A stretch of 64,000 nucleotides of DNA from Achromobacter pulmonis (GTDB lineage: Bacteria > Pseudomonadota > Gammaproteobacteria > Burkholderiales > Burkholderiaceae_B), in assembly GCF_902859765.1 (NCBI RefSeq), contig NZ_CADIJV010000028.1, positions 1-64,000 on the forward strand. Direction: 5' to 3'. Position numbers and translations under genes: made by a program. Below the pieces are notes generated by a model. The model was not told where the DNA came from. It saw nothing but the letters and a program-made list of their open reading frames with translations, and did not search any database. The number at the start of each line of letters is the position of its first letter. Position 1 is the first letter of the stretch. Below, one piece after another: positions 43,123 to 54,703 of this stretch.

Positions 43123-43926
43123 TCAGCGCTGACCGTTGACGATCGGTTGGTCCAGGCCGAAATGGCGGCGGTAGCGCTCGTCCATGCCGTCCATCTTCAG
43201 CAGCACCGGGAAATCGGCCGCATTGAAATCAGGGTCCCAGGCCGGCTCGCCGCACACCGTGGCGCCCAGCTTCAGATAGCCCTTGATCAGCGGCGGCACG
43301 CGCGCCGGCAGGGTGCTGTTGAGCTTTTCCACCGGATAGCGATGCAGCGGCAACACGCGCGGCTCGCCTTCCTTGGGCAGCTGCTTGGAGATGGTGCGCC
43401 ACACTTCCGCCGCCGTGACCCCGTCGTCGCGCAGGCTGACGCTGGCGCAACCCAGCACGTACTGATAGCCGCCGCGGCGCAGGTATTCCGCCAGGCCGGA
43501 CCACAGCAACATGATGACCGCGCCATTGCGGTAGTCGGCGTGAGTGCAGGAACGCCCCACTTCCACCAGCTCGTCGCGGATGGCGCCCAGGCCCGACAGG
43601 TCGAATTCCGACTGCGAGTAATAACCGCCGGCCTCGCGCGCCTTTTCGGGCGTGAGAATGCGGTAGGTGCCCACGACACGGCCGGTGTCGAGCTCGCGCA
43701 CCATCAGATGCTCGCAGTAGGGATCGAAGCGGTCATGTTCGATTCCGTCCTGAGCGTCTGGAAAGACCGCGCCCATGTCCTCGGTGAAGACGTCATAGCG
43801 CAGGCGCTGGATCTGTTCAATTTCCTCGGCCGTGCGCGCCAGACCGACCACCAGCACCCTGGCGGCGGGGCCAGTCCATGGTTCTGCGGCGTTACGGCTT
43901 GGGTTGATGCGTGCTAGTTCCAGCAT
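43123..43926 (-). CDS. olsB: OlsB-like ornithine N-acyltransferase
   Basis: A 267-residue GNAT-fold protein of the hemolysin-like/OlsB family, which acylates ornithine at the alpha-amino group with a 3-hydroxyacyl chain to start ornithine lipid synthesis. Family motifs are 'QRLRYDVFTEDMGA', 'DRFDPYCEHLMVREL' and 'ELVEVGRSCTHADYRNGAVIMLLWSGLAEY'. AGGAG lies 9 nt before the ATG. In the neighbourhood of pst, ppk and ppx it fits membrane-lipid replacement in phosphate starvation, yet no PHO box is visible before it. No olsA is present in the window. Confidence 0.82.
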   Translation of the reverse strand: MLELARINPSRNAAEPWTGPAARVLVVGLARTAEEIEQIQRLRYDVFTEDMGAVFPDAQDGIEHDRFDPYCEHLMVRELDTGRVVGTYRILTPEKAREAGGYYSQSEFDLSGLGAIRDELVEVGRSCTHADYRNGAVIMLLWSGLAEYLRRGGYQYVLGCASVSLRDDGVTAAEVWRTISKQLPKEGEPRVLPLHRYPVEKLNSTLPARVPPLIKGYLKLGATVCGEPAWDPDFNAADFPVLLKMDGMDERYRRHFGLDQPIVNGQR

Positions 43927-44086
43927 TGCGCGAAGCTCCTAGAGAGTCCGGTCAGTTTGGACGCCCTGTATGTCAAAGACTTGACCAATATGTTACGTGA
44001 CTATGAAGTTTAGTTCGGAGCGATGGCGCCCAATTCCTGCAAAGCTCGACAAAACTTTACAAACAAATACGGACTATTCACAAACA

Positions 44087-44119
44087 ATGGCCATTCATCG
44101 CAAAACAATGAATGGCCAT
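44087..44119 (-). terminator. glmM terminator
   Basis: ATGGCCATTCAT (44087-44098), 9-nt loop, ATGAATGGCCAT (44108-44119): a perfect 12-bp stem in an AT-rich spacer 22 bp after the glmM stop; the minus strand continues TGTTTGTG. Between here and olsB no gene is seen. Confidence 0.75.
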
Positions 44120-44141
44120 GTCCGATCGAGGCAAAAATCGG

Positions 44142-45485
44142 TTATCCCAGGCTGGCCGCCAGCTTCTCGGCGCAGGCCACGGCCAGGGCCTCGTCCTCGG
44201 CTTCGACCATCAGGCGCAGCTTGGGCTCGGTGCCGGAAGCGCGGATCAGGATGCGGCCGCGCCCAGCCAGTTCGGCCTCGACCGCCTGGCGCGCCGCGCT
44301 CAGGCCGGCATGGGTTTTCCAGTCCTGGCCTGGCGCCAGCGGCACGTTGATCATCTTCTGCGGATACATACGCAGGTCCTGGACCCACTGCGCCATCGTG
44401 ACCTGGTTGCGGCGCAACGCCGTCAGCACCTGCAGGGCCGCCACGATGCCGTCGCCGGTGGAGTGGCAATCCAGACACAACAGGTGGCCCGAGCTCTCGC
44501 CGCCGTACAGCCAGCCGCGCGCCTGCATCTGTTCGAGCACGTAGCGGTCGCCCACGTTGGCGCGTTCGAACCCCACGCCCAGGCGTTGCAATTCGCGTTC
44601 GAAGCCGAAGTTGGTCATCAGCGTGCCGACCACGCCGTCGACCTTGCCGCGCTGCATGCGCTCGCGCAGGATGGCGTAGAGCAGTTCATCGCCGTTGTAG
44701 ATGCGGCCGTCGCCGTCCACCATCTGCAGCCGGTCGGCGTCGCCGTCCAGAGCGATGCCGAGCTGGGCGCCGCGCGCCTTCACTTCCTTGGCCAGCAGTT
44801 CCGGATGCAGCGCACCCACGCCCTTGTTGATGTTGAAGCCATCCGGATGCACGCCGATGGCATGCACCTCGGCGCCCAGTTCGCGGAACACGTGCGGCGC
44901 GATGTTGTAGGCGGCGCCATGGGCGGCGTCCACCACGATCGTCATGCCGTTCAGGTCCAGATCGTTGGGGAAGGTGCTCTTGCAGAATTCGATGTAACGG
45001 CCCTGGGAGTCCGACATGCGGCGCGCCCGCCCCAGCCCTTCCGAGCTGACGCAGCCCAGCGGCTCGTCCAGCGCGGTTTCGATGGCGGTCTCGATTTCGT
45101 CGGGCAGTTTCATGCCCTGGGCCGAGAAGAACTTGATGCCGTTGTCCTGGTAGGGATTGTGCGAGGCGCTGATCACGATGCCGGCGACCAGGCGCAGCGC
45201 GCGGGTCAGGTAGGCCACGGCGGGGGTGGGAATCGGGCCGGCCAGCAGCACGTCGATACCCGCGGCCGACAGGCCGGCCTCCAGCGCCGATTCCAGCATA
45301 TAGCCGGAGATACGGGTGTCCTTGCCGATCACGACCTGCGGGCGGCTACCGCCGCGCACCGCATGCTCGCGCGCCAGCACGCGGCCGGCGGCGTAGCCCA
45401 GGCGCAGGGCGAATTCGGCGTTGATCACCGGGCCGCCGACTTCGCCGCGCACCCCGTCAGTCCCAAAATACTTGCGTTGAGTCAT
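44142..45485 (-). CDS. glmM: Phosphoglucosamine mutase
   Basis: A 447-residue enzyme that interconverts glucosamine-6-phosphate and glucosamine-1-phosphate on the way to UDP-GlcNAc for peptidoglycan and LPS. '[18 protein letters not shown]' at the start, the active-site phosphoserine loop '[19 protein letters not shown]' (Ser108), metal loop '[13 protein letters not shown]' and sugar loop '[10 protein letters not shown]' are intact. It overlaps folP by four bases (ATGA), so it is translationally coupled in rlmE-ftsH-folP-glmM. Confidence 0.97.
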   Translation of the reverse strand: MTQRKYFGTDGVRGEVGGPVINAEFALRLGYAAGRVLAREHAVRGGSRPQVVIGKDTRISGYMLESALEAGLSAAGIDVLLAGPIPTPAVAYLTRALRLVAGIVISASHNPYQDNGIKFFSAQGMKLPDEIETAIETALDEPLGCVSSEGLGRARRMSDSQGRYIEFCKSTFPNDLDLNGMTIVVDAAHGAAYNIAPHVFRELGAEVHAIGVHPDGFNINKGVGALHPELLAKEVKARGAQLGIALDGDADRLQMVDGDGRIYNGDELLYAILRERMQRGKVDGVVGTLMTNFGFERELQRLGVGFERANVGDRYVLEQMQARGWLYGGESSGHLLCLDCHSTGDGIVAALQVLTALRRNQVTMAQWVQDLRMYPQKMINVPLAPGQDWKTHAGLSAARQAVEAELAGRGRILIRASGTEPKLRLMVEAEDEALAVACAEKLAASLG

Positions 45486-46327
45486 GAACTGATTGCTCCT
45501 TGTTCGGCCGCCTGCCAGACCTTGAGCGCATCGACCGTGGCCGCCACGTCGTGCACCCGCACGATGGAGGCGCCACGAGCCACGCAGGCCAGCGCGGCGG
45601 CAATGCTGCCGGACAACCGGTCGCCGACCGGTCGGCCGGTGGCCTGACCGATCATGCTCTTGCGCGACAGGCCGATCAGCAATGGATAGCCGCCGCTGCG
45701 CAGGCTGGACAGCCGGCGCAGCAACTGGAAGTTCTGGTCGGCGGTCTTGCCGAACCCAAAGCCAGGGTCCAGCACGATGCGTCGGGGATCGACCCAGGCC
45801 GCGCGCAATTTCTGCGCCCGCGCCCCCAGGAAGAGACCGATTTCACCGATCAGGTCGGAATATTCGGGCGGTGTCGCCTGCATGGTGCGCGGCTCGCCCT
45901 TCATGTGCATCACGCACAACCCGCAGCGCGACCGCGCCACCGCCTCGATGGCGCCGGGCTGCCGGAAGCCGTAGATGTCGTTGATCATATCGGCACCGGC
46001 ATCCAGCACGGCGCGCATGACCTCGGGTTTGAAGGTGTCGATGGACAGCGGCGCGCCGCAATCGCGCAACGCCTCGATCACCGGCAGCAGCCGATCGAGC
46101 TCGTCGGCGACGGACACCGGCTCGGCGCCGGGCCGCGTGGACTCGCCCCCCAGGTCGAGGATGTGGGCACCCTCTGCAATCAGCTGGCGCGCGTGCGCCA
46201 CCGCGGAATCGGTATCGTCGTGTTGGCCGCCGTCGGAAAACGAATCCGGCGTGACATTGACGATTCCCATGACAAGCGGGCGCTCGAGATCAAACTCGAA
46301 GCGCCCGCAAAGGAAGTTATTCGCCAT
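45482..46327 (-). CDS. folP: Dihydropteroate synthase
   Basis: A 281-residue TIM-barrel enzyme that joins dihydropterin pyrophosphate and p-aminobenzoate in folate synthesis; it is the sulfonamide target. '[17 protein letters not shown]' (about 20-36), '[17 protein letters not shown]' (about 56-72) and '[22 protein letters not shown]' are diagnostic. It begins 18 bp after ftsH and overlaps glmM by ATGA. Confidence 0.96.
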   Translation of the reverse strand: MANNFLCGRFEFDLERPLVMGIVNVTPDSFSDGGQHDDTDSAVAHARQLIAEGAHILDLGGESTRPGAEPVSVADELDRLLPVIEALRDCGAPLSIDTFKPEVMRAVLDAGADMINDIYGFRQPGAIEAVARSRCGLCVMHMKGEPRTMQATPPEYSDLIGEIGLFLGARAQKLRAAWVDPRRIVLDPGFGFGKTADQNFQLLRRLSSLRSGGYPLLIGLSRKSMIGQATGRPVGDRLSGSIAAALACVARGASIVRVHDVAATVDALKVWQAAEQGAISS

Positions 46328-46345
46328 AAATCAGGACGAAAGACC

Positions 46346-48244
<1,899 letters not shown>

Positions 48245-48472
48245 GGTCGATCTCCTGCTTTCGATTCCGACCGGCGACTGCGCACCCGCGTATGGCACAG
48301 TCACAAGTATGTCAATAGCCCATTCTACCCTGTCGGACCGGGTTGCGTCCTGGGAAGGGGCGGGCCGCTAAGTTACGTCTGATTCGTGATTTTTCTGGTC
48401 TTTGTCTCGGCAGGCCGGCCGCGCTCGGGCCGGTAGGTTCTTGTGACACCGGGGCACGAACCCCGGCGCGGG

Positions 48473-49105
48473 CTATTTCAGATCACGGGCGACCAAAAAG
48501 GTTTCGGAGGACTTGTCCCGCGATGCCTTCGGCTTGCGCTCGACCACCCGCTTGAAGTGCCGCTTGTAGGACTCCACGATCTGCGAAAAGCCGGTTCCGT
48601 GGAATGCCTTGACAATCAGCGCCCCGTTGGGCTTGAGGTGGGCGAGCGCGAACTCCATCGCCAGCTCGCACACGTGCTCGATACGCGCGGCGTCGGCGAT
48701 ACCCACGCCTGACAAGTTGGGGGCCATGTCGGAAATTACAAGGTCCACCGCGCGCGATCCGACCAGATCCTCCAGCTGTTTCAAAATGTCATCTTCGCGG
48801 AAGTCGCCCTGGATGAATTCGACGCCCGCCACCGGCTCCATGGGCAGCATGTCCAGAGCGATGATGCGCCCGTCCACCACCCCGCCCGGGCCCGCCAGGC
48901 GCTCGCGCGCCACCTGCGACCAGCTGCCCGGGGCCGAGCCCAGATCGACGACCAGATCGCCGCGCCGCAGCAGCTTCTCGGCGTCGAGGATCTCGATCAG
49001 CTTGAAGGCGGCGCGGGCCCGGTAGCCCTTCTGTTGCGCCATCTTCACATAGGGATCGTTGATGTGCTGGTGAATCCAGTCTTTGGAGAATTTATTCTTG
49101 GCCAT
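48473..49105 (-). CDS. rlmE: 23S rRNA (uridine2552-2'-O)-methyltransferase
   Basis: A 210-residue SAM-dependent 2'-O-methyltransferase (FtsJ/RrmJ). '[11 protein letters not shown]' has the family K, and '[17 protein letters not shown]' is the SAM site (about 50-66). The K-D-K-E set is represented by K38-like, D in '[13 protein letters not shown]', K in '[10 protein letters not shown]' and E/K of the C-terminal '[12 protein letters not shown]'. It heads the rlmE-ftsH-folP-glmM unit, divergent from yhbY with only 18 bp between the starts. Confidence 0.95.
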   Translation of the reverse strand: MAKNKFSKDWIHQHINDPYVKMAQQKGYRARAAFKLIEILDAEKLLRRGDLVVDLGSAPGSWSQVARERLAGPGGVVDGRIIALDMLPMEPVAGVEFIQGDFREDDILKQLEDLVGSRAVDLVISDMAPNLSGVGIADAARIEHVCELAMEFALAHLKPNGALIVKAFHGTGFSQIVESYKRHFKRVVERKPKASRDKSSETFLVARDLK

Positions 49106-49123
49106 TACCGTACAATTCCACGC

Positions 49124-49726
49124 ATGCCTATATTAGAACTTACCTCTCGTGAGCGCAGCGACCTTCGGTCCGCCGCTCACCCTCTGCGCCCCGTCGTCCT
49201 GATCGGCGACAACGGCCTGACCGAAGCCGTGCTCAAGGAAATCGACCTGGCACTCACTTCCCACGGCCTGATCAAGGTCCGGGCCGGCGGCGACGATCGC
49301 GAGGCCCGCGAGGCCATGCTGTCGACCATCTGCGAGACCCTGTCCTGCGCCCCGGTGCACCACCTGGGCAAGACCCTGATCCTGTTCCGCCCGCTGGCCG
49401 GCAACATCAAGCCCGCCGCGCTGGCCGCCGCCGAGCCTGAACGCCCCGCCAAGCGCCGCGCCTCCGAGCCGCACACGCCCAAGAAGCTGGCCGCCGAGGG
49501 CAAGACCCTGGCCAAGCGTCCGCGCCGTTCCGAAACCGAAGAGCCCAAGCCGAAGACGCGCTTCGTGCCGCAGGACCAGCTCAACAAGAACGGCAAACCG
49601 ATGCGTCCCAGCAACAAGAAAACCGCTTCCGGCAGCCACGGCATTCCGCGCCGCGCCGGCAGCGCCCTGAGCCTGCGGGCCGGGGCACGCAGCGGCACCA
49701 GCCGCCGTTCGTCGACCAAGCGATAG
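49124..49726 (+). CDS. yhbY: YhbY-family RNA-binding protein with long basic tail
   Basis: A 200-residue protein. The first ~95 residues are a CRS1-YhbY (CRM) domain ('[53 protein letters not shown]' and 'GKTLILFRP'), which associates with pre-50S ribosomes and RNA. Typical YhbY proteins stop near residue 97, but this one adds about 100 residues rich in Lys, Arg, Ser and Pro ('[19 protein letters not shown]', '[18 protein letters not shown]'). The tail is probably disordered and RNA-binding. Start at 49124 follows from the domain. It is divergent from rlmE. Confidence 0.9.
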   Translation: MPILELTSRERSDLRSAAHPLRPVVLIGDNGLTEAVLKEIDLALTSHGLIKVRAGGDDREAREAMLSTICETLSCAPVHHLGKTLILFRPLAGNIKPAALAAAEPERPAKRRASEPHTPKKLAAEGKTLAKRPRRSETEEPKPKTRFVPQDQLNKNGKPMRPSNKKTASGSHGIPRRAGSALSLRAGARSGTSRRSSTKR

Positions 49727-49739
49727 CGCCGCCGGGCAC

Positions 49740-49763
49740 AAAAACGGGCGCTTTACGCGCCCG
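49740..49763 (-). terminator. greA terminator
   Basis: CGGGCGC (49745-49751), 5-nt loop, GCGCCCG (49757-49763); on the minus strand a TTTTT tract (49740-49744) follows. It lies about 105 bp after the greA stop. Confidence 0.85.
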
Positions 49764-49867
49764 ATCCACCATGGCTTTCCACGATAGCGCCGCCGGAATC
49801 CTGCCGGATGCCCGGTTCGGGGCAGAGGCTATGGTGTTTTGCTGATTTTACCGCTCAAGCGCTGGCG

Positions 49868-50344
49868 TCAAATGTAACGCACGCTCAGGACTTCATATTC
49901 GCGAACGCCAGCCGGGGCCTTGACCTCGACCACATCGCCTTCGCTTTTGCCGATCAGCGCGCGCGCCACCGGGCTCGACACGGAAATCAGGTTCGACTTG
50001 ATATCGGCCTCGACGTCGCCGACGATCTGGTACGTCACGCGATCGCCCGAATCCAGGTCTTCGATATCGACGGTGGCGCCGAACACGGCACGACCCTCGG
50101 CTTCGAGCGAGGACGGATCGATCAGGTGGGCATTGGAAAGCGTGCCTTCAAGTTCGGCGATCCGGCCCTCGATAAAACCCTGGCGCTCGCGAGCGGCGTC
50201 GTACTCGGCATTTTCCGACAGATCGCCCTGCGCGCGCGCTTCGGCGATAGCGTTGATGACGGCGGGACGTTCCACGGTTTTCAGCCGCTGGAGCTCTTCT
50301 TGCAAGCGCTCGGCCCCGCGCACGGTCAAAGGAATGGCAGACAT
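49868..50344 (-). CDS. greA: Transcription elongation factor GreA
   Basis: A 158-residue factor that rescues backtracked RNA polymerase by stimulating transcript cleavage. The N-terminal coiled coil has the catalytic-tip acidic pair in '[14 protein letters not shown]' (about 40-53), and the C-terminal FKBP-like domain ends '[35 protein letters not shown]'. The ATG at 50344 has GGGAAACGAC upstream. Its 5' leader contains two terminator-like hairpins (50369-50388 and 50561-50584), suggesting attenuation. Confidence 0.96.
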   Translation of the reverse strand: MSAIPLTVRGAERLQEELQRLKTVERPAVINAIAEARAQGDLSENAEYDAARERQGFIEGRIAELEGTLSNAHLIDPSSLEAEGRAVFGATVDIEDLDSGDRVTYQIVGDVEADIKSNLISVSSPVARALIGKSEGDVVEVKAPAGVREYEVLSVRYI

Positions 50345-50368
50345 GTCGTTTCCCAAACAAAAGTAGAA

Positions 50369-50388
50369 AACGCCCCCGACGGAGCGTT
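50369..50388 (-). terminator. Leader hairpin just before greA
   Basis: On the minus strand AACGCTCC-GTCG-GGGGCGTT (8-bp stem) is followed by a T-rich TTTTCTACTTTTG, 24 nt before the start codon. It looks like an intrinsic terminator that could attenuate greA. Confidence 0.65.
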
Positions 50389-50560
50389 CTCGGTGTGAAG
50401 GTCTTGGACCTGACGCATGGGCGCCGTCGAAAGCGGATCGGGACGGGCAACGCCAGGAACGGAACGGCCAGGGACGGGCAAAGTCGAACCCGATGGATCC
50501 CCTTGCGCCCGCTCGGGCCGGCCCGCCGGACGAATGCGGCAAGCTGCGACCAAAACAAAA

Positions 50561-50584
50561 CCCCGGCTCGGGTCGGAACCGGGG
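50561..50584 (-). terminator. Upstream leader hairpin of greA
   Basis: CCCCGG (50561-50566) pairs with CCGGGG (50579-50584); on the minus strand TTTTGTTTTGG follows. The stem is shorter, but the U-rich tail fits an intrinsic terminator about 215 bp before greA. Confidence 0.5.
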
Positions 50585-50735
50585 CAATCAAGTCCCTATT
50601 GTGGTCAAAGTCCGAGGGAATTGCAAGCGGCCGGAGAAAACCATGTTTTCGGCGCATTTCGGCGCTGTAACCCGCTAAAACCCGTTGATTCCATACCGCT
50701 ACCCGGCGTTGCATAAAAGATACTTGGCGCCACGG

Positions 50736-50868
50736 ATAAACCCCGAGTCCCGGTATTTTCAGCGGGGTTTATGTAAAAACGCCATATTGCATTGAATAAA
50801 AAAGGTATAACCAAAAAAAATGGCCTATTAATAACAATTAAATACATGCCGGTATGCGCCGGCATTTT
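50736..50868 (+). ncRNA. Possible short RNA or leader before the chemoreceptor
   Basis: ATAAACCCC (50736-50744) pairs with GGGGTTTAT (50764-50772). Downstream, TATAAC (50806-50811) could be a -10, and ATGCCGG-tatgcg-CCGGCAT with a TTTT tail (50846-50868) is a terminator-like hairpin on the plus strand. A short transcript ending there, 187 bp before the chemoreceptor gene, is possible. No clear -35 is seen, so support is weak. The rest of 50585-51055 has no gene; it is unusually AT-rich between 50760 and 50850. Confidence 0.3.
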
Positions 50869-51055
50869 CCAATCTGCAAGCGAAGGAATGCGCGGCCCGG
50901 CCCTTACGGCCGCCGCGCACAGCGATTGATTGTGCGTGTTGCAAGGTTGTGCGGGCGCATCGCAGTCATCCGGCGCGACGTCCGCCCCTCCATCGCAGCG
51001 CCTATGGGCACAGGCCCGCGCCTGCGGCGGAGCGCGTTCGGGAACGGGAGCTGCC

Positions 51056-52666
51056 ATGCTGCAAAAACTGAAAGTCCGTACGGGCATGATGCTGGTACTG
51101 GCCTGTTTTGTGATTACCCTGGCCCTGGCTTGCGGCTTGAGTTGGATGAATGCCGAAAGCAGCGTGCGTGAAATCGAAGACCTGAATAATGTGGCCGTAC
51201 ACCAGGTCGATCCACTGTATGAAGCCAACGCCGCCCTGCTGCGCGCCCGGCTGGCATTGGGGGCGGGGCTGGCCGATCTGCAGGCGGGAGCCGGCGGCCG
51301 GACCACGGAGGCGGCCGCCGGCCAGTTGCAACTGGCCCGCGAACGCTTCACCCGCTACATGGCCGTGCCCAAGAGCGAGCGCGGCCAAGAGCTGGCGCAG
51401 ATCCTGCAGGGGCGGTTCAACGCCTATGCGGCCGCACTGGACGAGCTGGACGCGGCCCTCAAGCAAGGCGCGCTCGCCCGCTACCAGCAAGCCGCGCCGC
51501 GGGTACCGCAGGCGGACGCCGCGTTCGCCAGCGACATGCAGGCGTTCCTGGCGCGGGTACAGGAGCGCAGCGATGGCGTGCTGGCGCGCTCGCAGCACAC
51601 TTATGCCACGGCGCGGCTGTCGGCCGTGGTGCTCCTGTCCGCCGCCCTGCTACTGGCGCTGTTGTGCTGGGCCTTCGTCCGGCGCGCAGTGCTGCTGCCG
51701 TTGCAGGACGCCGGCCGCCACTTCGACCGGATCGCCGCCGGCGACCTGACCCAGCGCGTGGAGGCCCGCTCTAACAACGAGATCGGCATGCTGTTTTCGG
51801 CGCTGCGGCGTATGCAGGACGGCCTGAACCGCACGGTGACGACGGTGCGCCAGGGGGTGGAAGAAATCAATGTGGGCGCGGCCGAGATCGCCGCCGGCAA
51901 CGCCAATCTGTCGACCCGCACCGAAGAGCAGGCCGCGGCGCTGGAGGAAACCGCCTCGACCATGGAGGAGCTGGCCGCCACGGTCAAGCAGAATGCCGAG
52001 AACGCGGCCCAGGCCAACCAACTGGCAGGGGTGAGCATGGAGGTGGCGCAGCGCGGCGGCCATACGGTCAGCCAGGTCGTGGCCACCATGCAGGGCATTT
52101 CCGACAGTTCGCGCCGCATCGCCGAGATCGTCTCGGTGATAGACGGCATCGCTTTCCAGACCAATATCCTGGCGCTCAACGCCGCGGTAGAGGCGGCCCG
52201 GGCAGGCGAACAGGGCAAGGGTTTCGCGGTGGTGGCCGGCGAGGTGCGCAGCCTGGCGCAGCGCGCCGCGCAGGCGGCCAAGGAAATCAAGACGCTGATC
52301 GAAAGCTCGGTCGAAACGGTCGCGGCCGGATCGTCCCAGGTCGCCGCGGCCGGCCAGACCATGGACGAGATCGTGACCTCGGTGCAACGGGTGGCCGACA
52401 TCATGGGCGAGATCTCGGCGGCCTCCTCGCAACAGGCCGGGGGCATCGACCAGGTCAGCCTGGCCGTCTCGCAGATGGACGAGGTCACGCAGCAGAACGC
52501 CGCGCTGGTGGAGCAGGCCTCGGCCGCCGCGTCGGCGATGGAGGAGCAGGCGCGGCGCCTGGCGGAAGCGACCTCGGTGTTCAAAACCCAGTCGGGCCAG
52601 GTGATCGAGGCGACGCCGCTGCCGGTGGACGGCAGGGCGCCGGCGTCGCGGCTGTCGCGCTCCTGA
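51056..52666 (+). CDS. Transmembrane methyl-accepting chemotaxis protein
   Basis: A 536-residue receptor with Tsr-like topology: TM1 (about 10-30), periplasmic four-helix sensor (about 31-182), TM2 (about 183-207), HAMP ('PLQDAGRHFDRIAAGDLTQRVE') and a signalling domain with hairpin tip '[46 protein letters not shown]'. It lacks a C-terminal NWETF-like CheR-binding pentapeptide. GGGAG precedes the ATG at 51056. It is convergent with the uracil permease gene. Chemoreceptor ligand is unknown. Confidence 0.93.
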   Translation: MLQKLKVRTGMMLVLACFVITLALACGLSWMNAESSVREIEDLNNVAVHQVDPLYEANAALLRARLALGAGLADLQAGAGGRTTEAAAGQLQLARERFTRYMAVPKSERGQELAQILQGRFNAYAAALDELDAALKQGALARYQQAAPRVPQADAAFASDMQAFLARVQERSDGVLARSQHTYATARLSAVVLLSAALLLALLCWAFVRRAVLLPLQDAGRHFDRIAAGDLTQRVEARSNNEIGMLFSALRRMQDGLNRTVTTVRQGVEEINVGAAEIAAGNANLSTRTEEQAAALEETASTMEELAATVKQNAENAAQANQLAGVSMEVAQRGGHTVSQVVATMQGISDSSRRIAEIVSVIDGIAFQTNILALNAAVEAARAGEQGKGFAVVAGEVRSLAQRAAQAAKEIKTLIESSVETVAAGSSQVAAAGQTMDEIVTSVQRVADIMGEISAASSQQAGGIDQVSLAVSQMDEVTQQNAALVEQASAAASAMEEQARRLAEATSVFKTQSGQVIEATPLPVDGRAPASRLSRS

Positions 52667-52710
52667 GCGGCCCGGGCGGACGCGATGCTCCCCCGCGCCC
52701 TGCTGTGCCC

Positions 52711-54021
52711 TTATTTCTTGCGGCGCAGCAGGGCGTACAGGATGATGGCGCCGAAGGTCGCGGTACCGATACCGCCCAGCGTGAAGTTACCCAGCTTGAC
52801 GGTGAAGTCACCCGCGCCCAGCACCAGCGTGACCGCGGCCACGATCAGGTTGCGGTTGTCGCTGAAGTCGACCTGGTTGACGACCCAGATGCGGGCCCCG
52901 GCGATGGCGATCAGGCCGAACACCACCACGGACATGCCGCCCAGCACCGGCGCCGGAATGGTCTGGATCAGGGCCCCGAACTTGGGCGAAAAGCCCAGCA
53001 CAATGGCGATCAGCGCGGCGATCACGAACACCAGCGTCGAATAGATGCGGGTGACCGCCATCACGCCAATGTTCTCGGCATAGGTGGTGACGCCGGTGCC
53101 GCCGACCGCCCCCGACACCATCGTGGCCACGCCGTCGCCGACGAAGGCGCGGCCCAGGTAGCGGTCGAGGTCCTGGCCGGTCATGGCGCTGACCGCCTTG
53201 ACGTGGCCCAGGTTCTCGGCGACCAGGATAATGGCCACCGGCACGATCAGGCCCATCGCCTCGGCCTTGAACACCGGCGCGGCAAAGTGCGGCAGGCCGA
53301 GCCAGGCGGCGGCCGACACGGCCGCGAAGTCCATCGGCTTGCCCAGGCCCAGGCCGTTGGCGCAGATCGCGTACACCACGCAGGCCAGGATCAGGCCCAC
53401 CAGGATCAGCAGGCGCTGCACCATGCCCTTGGTATAGACGGCAATGCCCCCCACGCACAGGATGGTGACGATGGCCATGGCGCTGTCGAAGCCCGAGGCG
53501 CCCATGGCGCCCTTGGCGGCGATGGGCGCCAGATTCAGACCGATCACCGCAACCACGGCGCCGGTCACCACCGGCGGCATCAGCGCGTCGATCCAGTTGG
53601 CGCCCCCGCCGGCGCGGCCGTTGGCGATCCAGACCAGCACGCCGATCAGGGTGTAGGCCAGGCCGCAGGCGATGATGGCGCCCAGCGCCACGCCGATGTT
53701 GGCGTTGGCCCCGCCTCCGGCGTAGCCGGTGACGGCGATGACGCCGCCGATGAAAGCGAAGCTGGAGCCCAGGTAGCTGGGCACGCGGCCGCCCACGAAC
53801 AGGAAGAAGATCAGGGTGCCGATGCCCGACATCAGGATGGCCACGTTGGGGTCGAAGCCCATCAGCAGCGGCGCCAGCACGGTGGAGCCGAACATCGCCA
53901 CCACGTGCTGGGCGCCCATGGCCACATTCTTGGGCCAGGACAGCCGTTCGTCGGGCGCAATGATGACGCCGGGCTCGGCGTCGTCCGCCAGGCGCCAGCG
54001 CGGAAAATAGGAATTGGACAT
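52711..54021 (-). CDS. Uracil/xanthine permease (UraA/RutG family)
   Basis: A 436-residue inner-membrane nucleobase:cation symporter (NCS2) with about fourteen spans. Features are 'GAQHVVAMFGSTVLAPLLMGF' in TM1, the substrate-binding 'FVALVENLG'-like segment 'ILVAENLGHVKAVSAMTGQDLDRYLGRAF', and 'GGTGVTTYAENIGVMAVTRIYS'. The acidic residue and the NCS2 'VAENLG' are as in UraA. GGGGA precedes the ATG. It probably imports uracil or another pyrimidine; no rut genes are nearby. Confidence 0.9.
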   Translation of the reverse strand: MSNSYFPRWRLADDAEPGVIIAPDERLSWPKNVAMGAQHVVAMFGSTVLAPLLMGFDPNVAILMSGIGTLIFFLFVGGRVPSYLGSSFAFIGGVIAVTGYAGGGANANIGVALGAIIACGLAYTLIGVLVWIANGRAGGGANWIDALMPPVVTGAVVAVIGLNLAPIAAKGAMGASGFDSAMAIVTILCVGGIAVYTKGMVQRLLILVGLILACVVYAICANGLGLGKPMDFAAVSAAAWLGLPHFAAPVFKAEAMGLIVPVAIILVAENLGHVKAVSAMTGQDLDRYLGRAFVGDGVATMVSGAVGGTGVTTYAENIGVMAVTRIYSTLVFVIAALIAIVLGFSPKFGALIQTIPAPVLGGMSVVVFGLIAIAGARIWVVNQVDFSDNRNLIVAAVTLVLGAGDFTVKLGNFTLGGIGTATFGAIILYALLRRKK

Positions 54022-54152
54022 GGAATCCCCGGGAATGATTGGTGTGAGCGGGCGCCAGTGTAAAGGGGGCCGGGAACGGGCGGCAACTTAAGTTCCGCGC
54101 CGGCATGCCGTATTAGTGGAAACCCCGATCAATCCCCTTCCCGGAGATCTCC

Positions 54153-54575
54153 ATGGCCATCGATTCCATCAGCGGCACCTCACGCATCGGCAGCATGGCA
54201 GACCTGTGGGCGCAGAAAATCCAGGCCAACAAGGATGCCAAGGACGACAACAAGGGCGTCACCGTCACCCCCGACGGCAAGATCCGCGTCACCAATGCCG
54301 GCGCCATGAAGGTCGGCCAGGCCGAGGAAACCGAATCGTCCGAAAATGACGACCACTACACCCGCCAGATCAAGGAACTGCAGCGCCAGCTCAAGCGCGT
54401 GATGGAGCAGATCGCTCGCGTGCGCGACAGCAACGCGTCGGCCGAACAGAAGGCCACCCAGTTGCAGGCGTTGAACGGACAGGCGCTGCAGATCATGAAT
54501 CAGATCCAGCAGGTGATGAACGAGAAGATCAAGGCGATGGCCAAGGCGAACGGTGGCGTCTCGGCCACGGCCTAG
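54153..54575 (+). CDS. FlxA-like coiled-coil protein
   Basis: A 140-residue protein with a Ser/Thr-rich N terminus and a long coiled coil (about 70-125: 'RQIKELQRQLKRVMEQIARVRDSNASAEQKATQLQALNGQALQIMNQIQQVMNEKIKA'), matching FlxA-like proteins. FlxA in E. coli is a flagellar-class gene of unknown role. GGAG lies 7 nt before the ATG. Its neighbours are not flagellar genes, so the link to motility is only by name. Confidence 0.75.
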   Translation: MAIDSISGTSRIGSMADLWAQKIQANKDAKDDNKGVTVTPDGKIRVTNAGAMKVGQAEETESSENDDHYTRQIKELQRQLKRVMEQIARVRDSNASAEQKATQLQALNGQALQIMNQIQQVMNEKIKAMAKANGGVSATA

Positions 54576-54703
54576 GGGCCATTGGCGCGGGTTCTCCCGA
54601 ATGCCCGCCGGGCTGATGGCGCGCATCAAAATTTGTGATTGGACTGGCGGCGCGCGTAGCCGCTAAGGTCTCCGGACAAATCAAAAAACCACGGAGACAA
54701 ACC

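Noticed and set aside
43927-43990. PHO box before olsB
   Set aside because: Only isolated TTGACAT/GGTCA-like half sites with no correct 11-bp repeat were found.
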